Positions 1 to 11,600 of a stretch of DNA of 64,000 nt are shown here, piece by piece (the stretch's first letter is position 1; the number at the start of each line of letters is the position of its first letter). The DNA comes from Fasciolopsis buskii (lineage: Eukaryota > Platyhelminthes > Trematoda > Plagiorchiida > Fasciolidae). The notes beneath the pieces are model-generated. The model worked only from the letters and a program-made list of their open reading frames with translations. It ran no database searches and was not told where the DNA came from. The stretch is taken from the NCBI GenBank assembly GCA_008360955.1, contig LUCM01008738.1, forward strand, positions 1-64,000. The letters are read 5' to 3'. A program made the translations under genes and the position numbers.

Positions 1-940
1 CTACTAGATTACAGGCTGTGCTCCTGGGATATCGTGCACTGCGAGTACTTGTGTCTTGTGCTTCAGTGTGTGCATAGACCAACCAAACTCGGCAATACAA
101 CAATATCATATCACATCTTCGATTTTATAGGATATTTGCTAGTTCGTTTACAACCACCAATGTTTCCCCTGAGGACGAAAACCTGTGAAATGTCTTCGCT
201 GAGACGAATTTTCCTTTTTAATAGGATCACGTCAGAAAGAACTGCCGATCTCCACACAAGTGTGTACACTTATAATCATTTGATCCTAATCTCGTGCATA
301 GATATCATGATGGCAAATCTTCCATTGACAGCATCTGTGTGATTTGACTATTGTCCTCAGAATAAATCCGGTTAAAAGTTTTATTTTCCGGTGAACAATG
401 TACCGATTCCAAAATGACAACAGAGTTAGCTTATGTTTCTGTGGTTAATTGTAAAGAGCTTCGACAGGAATAAATAAACGGGGACCACACAAAGGCGGAC
501 TTTACATTGCAGTCCACTGGTGATCGCTGGTTACGTAATTTACACGGCACACACACATGCACGCAAAACTGTTTCATCTTCTTGTAAGGTATGTGAATAA
601 AAACGAAAATTTTTTCTTATCCCTTCATCCATTCCAGGGTGACTCTCTGATAAATTCGTACGAGACAAGGAAAGTCAAATGAATGATTTTTGAAAACTAT
701 GAACTCTGGCGTTTATAGCTCAACCACTCCCTAGCACTGTTAATTTCTTTTACGTTTGTCACATAACGGTATCCATCATTTCAGGAATTGGAAAGCCAAC
801 AGCAGCAGACTACCAAACAGGGGAATCGTCCGTAATGCAAAGATTCAGCCCAATAATCTTGAAGTTTACATGTCTTGGATTTCACTTTTATGCTTCCTCT
901 GATACAAACCGGTAACAGTCCAGGCCAGTAATATATACGA

Positions 941-962
941 ATATATATATATATATAATATA
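941..962. repeat. AT dinucleotide microsatellite
   Basis: Alternating AT runs over about 22 bases with one interruption, flanked by less regular AT-rich sequence. Confidence 0.8.
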
Positions 963-3119
963 AGAATAGAAGCAGCTTGATTGAATAGAAAATAGCAGAA
1001 TAGCTTAGAATTAAATAAAGTGCATTTGCATCAAACTCACTGTGGTCGGAATTGTTTTGTAGGTATCTTCTAATCTACAAATTTTAGGGAAAAATTGCGC
1101 AGGATGATGACTTTATTAACTCTTACTTCATTTGAAACACAAGGAAAAGACAAAGCCGTTCTGAGTAGGGAGGAACGAGTACGTACTTCTACTTGGACTG
1201 TAGCGGAGCACGCGACAGTGAAAAGCGTTATTCTATGATAAGCATAACCTAGGACCTACAACCATTAACGAAAATATCCTACATAAACTTCACCTATGAA
1301 TTTTTCTATTTGATCGTACCATTGGCATACACACAAGCACCCAACTATAACTAGCGAAATGGCTTAATTTTCCACTCCTAAAACGCGCATTTACTTTGGT
1401 TTGGGTGTCATAATATGCTTACATTTGTCAGTCAGACGTCCCTAATTCACTGAGGATAATAACAAAACTTAACCCATGGTGCGCATCACCTCTCTCCAAT
1501 GCATGTATACTTGACAATGCCGTATTCAGTGTGAAAATTTCGTAGTAACATTATCTGCTTCGTCAGTGACAAAAATCTTGCCTATGTGATTTTGCATTCA
1601 CTCAGAGACAGACCCTGCAGATTCTTACTTTAACAGACGAATACAGCCGCATTTAGTCTTACGATACAATTCGGTTGCTTGAAAACGTGTTTGACCTATT
1701 GACAATCGAAAGCATTTGTCGGATGCCTATGTAGACTGACTAACTGGTCCGTCGATTTCACCGCTTCCCAGTCATATCGCAGAGTTTCACGTTAACCCTC
1801 CCTAATTTTAATGTACTGGTTTTGTTTTCACCAACAGACTTCTTTGCATTTCGTGTGGATTATCACCCATGCAACATAACATTTTTACTGCTCATCTGTT
1901 GCGCGCCATATGCCACACGCTTCCACTTGGACCGTTGAGTGCGTTATTCCCGGTGTTCGGCTTTACCGTCCACAAATTACTTACACAGTTCCTTTTCTCT
2001 TTTCTTTTGTTCCCACATAATGAGAGAACATAACTTGGAACGAAAAACAAATCGGTAACCCAAACCGAACTGTTATTTCACTGTTTTCGGGGATTCGCTA
2101 TCGTGTTTCCCACCAAATGGAAGTTGAGGGGCCGATGGATTTTCGTTACCAACATCAACCAGAATGTAAAGCTTCTTCCTCAATTCCGTTTGCCCTCTAG
2201 GAGTGCATTAATCCACAATGGCCATCGCTTAACAGCAGACAATTGTCCGCAAAGTTGAGCACTGTGTAACTATGACTGTCCACTTCAGATTTCAACTTCA
2301 ATCCTGCGTAATCGACAGTACTATCATCGCTTTAGTCATGAGCATGCATTAGGCCGACCATCGAATCACACCTCGATGGACTGCCACAATCATCGAAGCT
2401 ATCAGTTTGTCTCATCGCATGACTTCTTCCTCAGTCATTGTCAAAGTGTACCATTCTATTTCGTCATTTTCTTTGCAATAAATCGCCTTGGAAGTAAGTG
2501 AATTACCTTGAAACATGAAATGTGCATGGTAAAAGACCCGACATTGCATCTGAAATATCGCCTAATCAGAATAGTTATCCTAAGTGCAGTTACCCGAAAC
2601 ATTGCCAAAAATTTTTTGCGCATTGACTCGCTTTTTTGTGATTGTTGAAAAAATCAATGCTCTCAGCTAGTAGTGTACGACCACGTGTAAAAAGGTTGCC
2701 TTGGAAATTACGAAAGATTTGTCAGTTCCATCGCAAATGTCTTTGTATAGAAACTCGTCGGCCTGCAGAACATATATGACAGTTTGATTCACCTCCAAAC
2801 TACACGGTGTACATGAATATCGAAGTATTTTGTTGCACGCTTGCTTCCGGTAAGATCACTTTCATGAGTGATAAAATAATCGTTTAAATAAACGAAAGAC
2901 AGAACAAAACCCGGTTGTACTATTTAGTCCACAGTAGTTGTGAAAGCAGTTGGATATCGTACTTAAAAATGCCTGCAACTAAGTTTTGCAGCCACACAAA
3001 TTTTGGTCATTTTTAGACGCAAACTCATAAAAGTGGACAAAAACAAGAAAAAAACTATTTATTTCTCATACGATTTCCAATGGATTCGTCATTGCAGTAT
3101 TCATGCCCAACTTATCGTT

Positions 3120-3245
3120 AGAAAACCACAGTAACATAGCGGTGTTGTTTCAATCTTAGTGGGTATCATTAACAGTGCATGTCGACTGCGCTCAAACGCG
3201 TACACGAACCTATGACAAACGACTGAGTCGAATATTTTAACTCAG
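3120..3245 (-). repeat. tRNA-derived SINE-like repeat, copy 1
   Basis: This copy shares an ordered run of matching words with the repeat at 4700-4846: GAAACCA, GTTTCAT-like, ATCATYARCAGTGC, then a GC-rich end. On the minus strand it contains an AGGTTCG-type box like a tRNA B box. It is more decayed than the second copy. The family name is unknown to me. Confidence 0.4.
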
Positions 3246-3799
3246 TCCAGTCTAACAGACTCTCAGTGATTTATTGAATATCGAAACCACGTGATATTGG
3301 GGTCCTAGTCAAAGACATTTGCTCATCGGCTCGTAAACAATTGTCAGCCTTCCGGGATGATTTAATGGCTAAGATGACCCACAACCGTTGGTTCCGGGTC
3401 CGTGTCCGATTTCCTGTGCCGTGGATAAGTAATGGTAATGATATCCAGCAAAGATGAAGGAGTTATACAATGCTTCCAATGTTCATTCATGGTGAGTTGT
3501 GTCTTGATACTAGATGAAGAATTCTTTAAAAACATTTTTACCGGAACTCGCTTGCACATGCTGTATGAATGCTTGGTAATTTATGTGCACAAAACTTGCC
3601 AACGTAAATAGATGCACCGTATCAATTGTTGGCCGGTGAGCTTGAGAGGTCGAGCGACTACCGGTTTTCGATAATACCGTATTGGTGAATATCAAACATT
3701 TCAATGTGCAACCGTTTGTTTGAGGGAGTTAGAACCTAATTAAGGTGTGATATACATGAAACTATATGGTGTGTTATTTGTGTCTAGAAAAAGTCTTAC

Positions 3800-3927
3800 T
3801 TGTGATCTATTGTGTCCCAACGTCCAAAACAAAGATCGATTCCACCCATGAATACGATTGATTGGTCGATAGCCACCATCTTTTCATGGTGACTCCAGAA
3901 CCACTTAATAAGGGGAGATAAATAAAC
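3800..3927 (-). CDS. Phospholipase D exon 8: first HKD motif
   Basis: This internal exon encodes the first catalytic HKD motif of a PX-PH phospholipase D, which hydrolyses phosphatidylcholine to phosphatidic acid at membranes. The 42 codons contain [10 protein letters not shown], that is HxKxxxxD with all three catalytic residues, then [11 protein letters not shown], as in PLD1/PLD2. The acceptor is a pyrimidine-rich tract ending in CTACAG. The donor is GTAAGA at 3799. It enters in phase 0, matching the phase-0 end of the exon at 5541-5651, and leaves in phase 2. Compared with human PLD1, the segment between HPNI and the HKD motif is a few residues shorter and lacks the usual RHPDH. Identity is firm; the exact acceptor is slightly less so. 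Confidence 0.9.
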
Positions 3928-4699
3928 CTGTAGGTGAAGAGAGGAGATGCAGCATAGGACAAATTGATCAGATAACATTAGCAAATAGTTTGATGCCTTT
4001 CTTAAAATAAATAAAACCAATAATAAAAAGAAAAAATTGTCATAACCTTTTTTAGTATACGATGGTATTCCAACCGAACTGTTGAGAGTTGACAGTGAAC
4101 TCTGTTGTCATATTTGCTTTGCGTCTGAAGATAGGCAGATTCGCTCTGAGACGAAGTGGAACAGGCAGGCGGATGCAGAGACTATCTGAAAAGGCTTGGG
4201 ATGGGGATAGCCAAATGATAAATAATGTCACCTTCAGATGGCATGGTATATATGCCGTAGTTTTTTATCCGCACTCTTCTTTTTGTGTTTGCCTTTTGGG
4301 AGACGCTGGCACAATTCTATGGTGAACCCACCAATCATGTTGCCCTGGTCCAATGCCCAAGTTACATAAACATAAACTATTCAAGATAACAAGATGAGCG
4401 CCAGACAGGTAGCAGTTGAAGGCATACTTTTACTTTCAAACTAGGAGTTGTCAATTTAATTTGCAGTTACACTAATGCTCATGAATGATGACGCATCCGT
4501 TTAGTTAGATCCTGTGATGAAAAACGGGATTACTTTAAGTGATATCCGTTGTCTAACGACTCCATCAAGTATATGGGCATGGATTTTTCGAAGTCTACTG
4601 AACAAAAGAATGAGCAAGGTAACATGTCCATTTTAGTGGGAGATTAGATGTTTTCATGAAATAATTCACCATGTGATATCATCACAACTCACCGTTAAG

Positions 4700-4846
4700 A
4701 AACCATGGAAGCACTGTACAGCTGTTTCATCCTTGTTAGGAATCATCAGCAGTGCGTATCCACCGCGCCCGAACTGGGACGCGAGCCCGGGACGGAAGAA
4801 TTTGAATCGAGCACCTTAGCCATTACGCGTTGAGCGATGATATCAC
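4700..4846 (-). repeat. tRNA-derived SINE-like repeat, copy 2
   Basis: Read on the minus strand, this begins with CTCAACGCGTAATGGCTAAGG, an A-box-like stretch, followed about 30 bases later by CCGGGCTCGCGTCCC, a B-box-like stretch, and then a tail shared with the copy at 3120-3245. The order and spacing fit a tRNA-derived SINE head. It lies in the intron between the PLD exons at 3800 and 5541. Confidence 0.5.
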
Positions 4847-5540
4847 ATGGTGAATTATTTCATGATAATATGTTCATTGTTGCTTTACGTTGTTTTGTCC
4901 TCATTTTAAGATTCGTGTTACAGATTAGGGCCCTAGCATCCCACAATAAATTATGTACTGCCATTAACAATATGGCAAGTGGATTTCAGATAGCTAATAG
5001 ACCGCAAGGATTAAACTGGCATGGATCACGCTATGGACGGAAAGTGTCCATTAACGGATTTCCCCGGGAAGCACTGGAAACGTATTTTCTGCGCCATATG
5101 TAGCACGACATGTGCGTTGCCAGGTGGAGATCATCTAAATTTCAGATCACAAGAACTGCTTGTTCTAGACTTTTAGTTGTGTCCCACGCTCTAATGTCGA
5201 AGAGATTTACATCCACCTTTATCGCCATGAGCAAACGCACGGTTTAAGATTCTGTTGCTGCTTAGTGCATCGTATTTTCCTTCCTATAACGTGCAAAACA
5301 GGGAGTTTGACCATTCTCCGCGAACAAGTATGAACAGAAGAAGTGAAACTGGAGACGTTTGTTTAGCTTCCCAGTATGGAGAACTGTAAAAAATTTCAGC
5401 ACTTTATGATCAGTTACTGGTTGGATACATAAAAAATTACCAAAAGAAAACGACGATAGATTTGGACATATCGTGCATTACTCTGTTTAGGCCAGCCAAT
5501 TAGGTGAGAATGATTTGAAGCACAAGTGGATTTGACTCAC

Positions 5541-5651
5541 GTGAATGTTTGGATGTAGACTGTGCAAATACCCCGCCGTCCTCGCACTAGAAAACGGAAC
5601 AACCCCTTCGATCCCTGCGTACAAGATAATACAAATACGAACACCCTGACG
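5541..5651 (-). CDS. Phospholipase D exon 7: strand before HKD motif
   Basis: This exon of 37 codons begins RQGVRICIILY and ends YLHSLHPNIH. It aligns with the PLD1 stretch QQGVRIFIMLYKEVE...LHPNI, which lies directly before the first HKD motif. The acceptor is TTTCTGAATTTCAG and the donor GTGAGT. It is 111 bases long and phase 0 at both ends, which fits the neighbouring exons exactly. The join with the previous exon gives LLQAKA then RQGVRI, the expected order. The usually conserved KEVE motif after LY is replaced by AGIEG, and the following NS-YTK-like residues are also changed. This could be lineage divergence; the intact splice sites and phase argue against simple decay. Confidence 0.85.
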
Positions 5652-8600
5652 CTGAAATTCAGAAAGAAATAGAAGTCATCTTGAGGTCAGAACCACTAAG
5701 AACTGTCTGAAACATGGTTAGATTACTTTACGAATGAACTGCTTCATCTCATCCGGCTTGAAATATCCGTTTTCCCAAAACAAAATATTGAACTTCTGTC
5801 TTTCAGGTATCTATGACCAATAAACATTATTTAGTGAGTTGATTTTCTCGCATAATTAAACATGAATTAGTAAAGTGTTTTCTCATGGAATAGTTGCCAA
5901 CGTAGCTGCTTGAGGAAAAACGTCACATCCTGCGAAACACGTACCGTAAGTGAACTGATAATCCTTCGTATGTTGTTTGTTTTGCATTATGCTATCAGAC
6001 TGTTTAGGCATCAAAACCACTAAATCTCCCGCACAAGCACTGTTCATTCGGATATCTACTATACATATGAGATTCGCACATCCAGACTAAGACTAGATAT
6101 TAGTTTATTCATGTCGTTTTTTATCACAAGAAACATTCAATCAAAACAGCTGGGAAGCAACTGCATGAACTTAATTCCCTGTTTCTTGGTCATCTCAATA
6201 GTCTAATATCCAGCAATGATAAGCTGTTTCTCACTTAAGTGCAGTGGAACTTTGAACGGGACTTTGGGTGATACGCTATAGAAGAAAGCGGTTAACTGTC
6301 TGGAACGGAATTCTAAATGATTTTCTATGTGCTTGCTTTATGATACCATTTTCGATGTTTTTACTCTGAAGCAATATATAAGTCCTCTTTCGCGTAAGCA
6401 CAACTTATATTATCGAGCGAAACGGCGACCGTGCATTGTTGCGGACTCAGCGAATTTCCTAAGAACGGCTTCATCACTAAGTAATCCTTCGGTGAGATTA
6501 TAATTGAGCATAACGCAGATGCCGACAAAATAGCTAGACTTCTAAAGTAATTCCGGTGAGAATGCAATTTGCCAAGTTAGCATTATTAAACTGAAGTCGT
6601 AGTCCCGATGATTAAAACACCGAGAAACGAAATGAAAGCAAAATAATCAATTTTGTAATCGAATATTTCCCGGATATTTTTGTATGAATATGCAGGACCA
6701 GTATTTTGGAATTCACCGATCAACAAATCATCGTCCAACACAGTTTTAAAGTTTTAAAAATTACGGTAATTTTTGTTGAACTATTCTCCGTACAATTTCT
6801 CACAGAATTGAAACCGTTTTTTTTATTCGTCGACAGAAATAGAGACGAAGAACCGTTGACATGTGACACTGTTTCGCCCGAGATTTTTCGATAAATCATA
6901 GTGGTTTCTCACTAAATCACAGAGGACTGAGGTGACATCCTCATTTTCAAAATCAGTCAAAATATCATTTGGATAAACTATTATACAGCTGTGAAGTTTC
7001 ATCCTAACTGATAACGGTAACGATTGAACAATCTCAATGGAACGTTACTGAAACAGTACTGGCTGAGAGATCGTTGATTCAGTCGAATGATTTTGAAGTT
7101 TCGGGCCCTGGTCTGAATGGATCAAAAAGCGCATTAGACAGATTAGCGGCTGTTATTCGTGTCTTTCGGACGAAGTATTGCGAAGCAATATTAGAACTGC
7201 GATAATTTAACGTTACCTGTTAGGTTGGCTTACGCAAACTGCCGGTAACTCGCCCACAGACGAACAACGGGTTATCGTTGGGGATGTTGACGGAGATCAG
7301 GAGGAAGACAAGTACGAAAGACGCAGCACTCGCATAGTGTACTCTTTAAACAATATTTTACTTGTTTCCCATTTCTGTGCATTTTTCTACCTTAGCTCCG
7401 ACTATACCTGATACGTAAACCTAGTCTTTTGTGAGTATTATGTGCAGATAAAGTATTGTATAAGCATATATTCCGCCATAAATACATTTAAGTTTCGTGG
7501 TGAAAGAGAGGGGCTATAGAAATGGTCAGCACCACACAAGTTTCCCCTTTTTAGATATTTTATGGATTGCACATTCGGTGGCTAAACACACCGTACTGTT
7601 TTTTTAGCTTTAAGTCAACAGCTGCTAGCAAATGAAGATCTAGCGGAGTTGGCAAAATCAGACAAGAATATGTATCTTATAGATTTTCCCAATGCCTGTT
7701 CAGTAACACCAACAAGCAGCGATTGGTACTCAATCCATTATCGCAGTTGCAATTACTTCCTCATAAGCAGATTAAAAGAACTGCACTAAAACCTTTATTC
7801 ATGGTAAATTACGGTTTGCATCGAGGTGAACCCCTAGATAGTTCGTGGCCCACTTTGTATTTATGACATTTATGGAAGCTGCTCTTAAATGTGAAGAGAA
7901 GATTCCGATAACTTCGTTGCATCGTTAGTTACGAAAAGAATTTGTTGGTTATGAACATTCGATGATCAGTGAATGATATAAACAGGCTGATCCTATTGTC
8001 AGAAGCACCACGGTCGACGCCAAACTTTGTTATCACGGATGAAGTTCGTTCACCATCAAGTGACCGACGCCGGCACGGAAACCTCTCTTCAGGACTAAAT
8101 CTGTTCAGTGAGTTGTGGATACTAGTAAACTACACTATAAGATAATGAAATAACGCCTAGTGGTACATACGACACCTAGAATTCCGATCATTTGGCGAAA
8201 CGCTTGAATTCGGCTTGTTCAAGAATCGGTTATTGATAGGAATTCAGTCTCTCTTGATTGCCTGACCTCTGTGACTAATCCCAACACTGGACTGCGGCAG
8301 TACTGTAATCTCCAGAAGTTCGCAGACAAAACTTGATACTGGATTTTGTTAGAATATCAGTCTGATAGTGCAGCTCTTATTTTGCATTCTTGTCCTTGAA
8401 AGCGTCCAGATGAGAACCGAAAGTGATTCAACGAAGTGAATCAAACATGCTTGTTGCCCAGTTTGCATAAGCGCATTTGATTTCGAACTAGCCAGCTGGA
8501 ATTTTAGAAACTCTTATAGCGAACTGGGTTCTGTGGTCTGATTTGTTAAGACAGTCGTGAAAAAACGTGATCCGAATTGAATTCTTGTGACTAAGTTACA

Positions 8601-11600
8601 CAGACAGAAGGCAAACCAATTGTGAGAATAAATTAGCAGATTAGGTTTCCAGTGTGGTGTATGATAAATACGAATGTGCTACAACGCAGTAGCATGAAAG
8701 AGCCTTAGACGAAGGCGAACCTTTACTGCAGTCAGTGTCGCATTTTCTATGCCTTTTTTGGCCTGATTGCCAGAGCCAGAGCAACTAGTTTTCTCAAGGG
8801 TCTCCAAGTGGAGCTTTTATCTAACCAAATCTTAACCCGCAAGGCGACGGAAAAAGCGTCGATTTCGCAGCCCACTACAGGTAAGTGAATGGGTCCTAAT
8901 CTCCTATGCTCTTTAAATGAGGTGAAAAATCCTGAATGTTCAGTGCAGCCTTCCACCTCAGCCGCAGGTTATTAGTGTCATGCGCTTCGTACGCCGAAAC
9001 TGGCTGGTTTGAAATCAAGGTTTCTCCAAATTGCTTAGAAAGACTGTCAAGAACCAATCATACTGTCAATGGCATGCTAATTTATCAGCATACCTTAATG
9101 AAAACATAGTAAGAGGAAAGAAAACCTAACTTATCAAGAGAAAAAGACGATTTTGCTCACAATATCAACAAAATCAATAGAATAAAGTCGTGTGCCCAAA
9201 CCATTCCGAAGATGGACTAATAATGCTCCATCTTAATCCAGAAAATAATTTTAAAATCAAAATGCCTTGTCGGTTAGCAACAATGTGGTATACAATAAAC
9301 AATATACAAACAAAGGTAATCATTAATTTCACACAATAATTGAAACTTCTGTGCATTTCGAAATAGTAACAGAGTTTTCTTGTTGATAATTGTATGAATA
9401 ACGATTGACTGTTAAATGCAAACGAGATAATCATTTATTGAAACATATGCTCTAAAACTATTCTTATCACTTTATCTTCGTCTAGTATAGCCATATGAAT
9501 AACAGTAAAACACAAACCGCCCTGTCAGGGGACAAAAATTGGAATCGCTACGAATCCAGGAGGGAAACCGTTGTTGCAATAACAGATATTTTCCCCAAAA
9601 TCCAACAAATATATCCTTTTTGAATGAGTGTGGAAAATCTTTGTTGTTTATCTTATCGGAATCTGGTAAACAAATCAAAACAAACAAGTTAACATTTTCA
9701 GAGTGTGATTTTTTAACTGAAAGGTATGGGTCCATCAAATTATCACAGAAGTAGTTGCAACGACAGTCTAGGACGTAAAATCTACTGAGAGGACGGACAG
9801 ATTTACTTATACAAGAACCACTTGAGTCAAATTTCTATGATGTCCTGACATACGAAAGCTAAAATAATCGTCTTGTCGATTTGGCGGACTCTATCACAAA
9901 TGAACTTGACCAACACGAAACTGTTAGGAGTGGGGATAATGGTAAGTGACGCATGTCTAGCGCTGTGTCCGGCACCGTTCGCAAAATTCTCGCCGTAAAT
10001 AAGTGTTTTTTTGTTCCTGGTTATCGGCTTGGAGTCCGTGTACGTGGCAGGGCATCGGATGCTTCTTATCTGATCACAGAAAACCACTGCATCGTGCTAT
10101 TACGGCTTCCAGTAGTGATAAAACTGAATATTCATACGGTTCAGTGAATCAGCCGACTGATGAACATCTCTTTCACTGTGACCATAGCTTTTGTCTCGAT
10201 TATTTGGTTAACATTACTTGATGATCTTGCCAACCCTCAAGGCATGATGTTTTAAACTAGAGGCCCAAAGGTATTGCCCTTTGTGACTTCTATCTCAGGC
10301 TACTCCATTTGTTGTCTATTACCATTCGCAACCGTTATCGTTTATGCCTAAAGCAATGGGCCAAGAAGCACGAGGTGAGACTTCGTGAAAATTCCAATCA
10401 CATCAGGTACGGAACCTGAACACGGTCATCACTTGCAGCGTTTCGCAGCACTTCAAAATAAAGCAGAATAGCATATACCATAAACAGGTGTAAGGCAAAT
10501 GGTCAATTAATGCCCTGTACTACTTCGTAAAAACGTGCCTTATAAACTGCGAATGCGTAAACAGACGATTATAGTAGGTTCCGTTTTCCCAGAACGACGG
10601 ATCAGAAGATTGATGTTTTTACCCCTAATTGTGCACATCTTACAGATGAGTAAAATGTGAAGAGGTCTGCATTGGATGAATCAGGCAGCAGCCTTAAGGC
10701 TGCTATGAATTAAAAGTACACAGAAAAGAGAACATGTAGTTTCATTGAAACGGACAACGTTTTTCCTTTGTTAACTTAACATAAGAGGTAATGCAATGCA
10801 CACGGATGCTCTAATGGTCTGACAAGTGCCACATAGATGATAGATCACGTGATGCTTTTGAACCGTCCAAAGTCAACGTTCGAATTTTCAAGTCTTCTTC
10901 CAGTGTGACAATTTCACCTAACACCTAATAAGCTTTTCATGCCGCAAATAACATCTGACAAAACCTCTTTTGGAAATGCAATGAATTTCGGCACAATATG
11001 ATGAATTACAACAAACCCGGGCCTTGGATCACCGACTTAATTATTTTGCTTTTACGTGGTTTACTCCATACCCTTTTGTAGTACATCCGCCATTCTGACA
11101 CATTTTCTTGAGACTAAATCTGCGTCCTTTGAAAGTGTCAGGTATCATCCATTTGGTAAATAGTTCGTAGGATATGTCATACTTATGGTCCTCCGGGTCT
11201 TTCAGTAAAGACTGCTAAAGTGAGGTCGCTTCTCGATCAACTGGCAGCATCTTACGGATGCTTCGGCAACGGTGACGACTTACAGCTTCATCCTTGCCCC
11301 TTTCCGAGGTTCAGTACGTTGTCCGAGAATGAATTCCACCAACACAGTGTAACGCATATGGCAAAAAAGGGTGTAAAAAATTTGACATCTCCGGTGAGGT
11401 TGACGCCCATCCAAACGAAGGACGGATAATGAGGAATAGTTACTAGACATCTGTGCATCCAATAAAGTAGTAACAAAATTAAGCCTACGATCTATTACCA
11501 GATCATGAAGGGACGGCTGCAACAGAACTCTCGTTTTCAGTTGAAAGGCGGGGTTTTTCACATATCTGAAGCCAACATTCGGAAGAGAAACAAAACATGT

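Larger units (their letters stand above)
1..3799. other. Non-coding stretch after the last PLD exon found
   Basis: This stretch is AT-rich with stops in all frames and holds no exon I can recognise. It is probably the intron following the exon at 3800-3927 on the minus strand. It contains an AT dinucleotide run near 941-962 and a short tRNA-derived repeat at 3120-3245. I looked on the minus strand for the second half of phospholipase D (the MPWHD region and second HKD motif) and did not find it. A minus-strand frame at 3510-3704 ends near a GT donor-like site but resembles nothing known to me. Confidence 0.4.
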
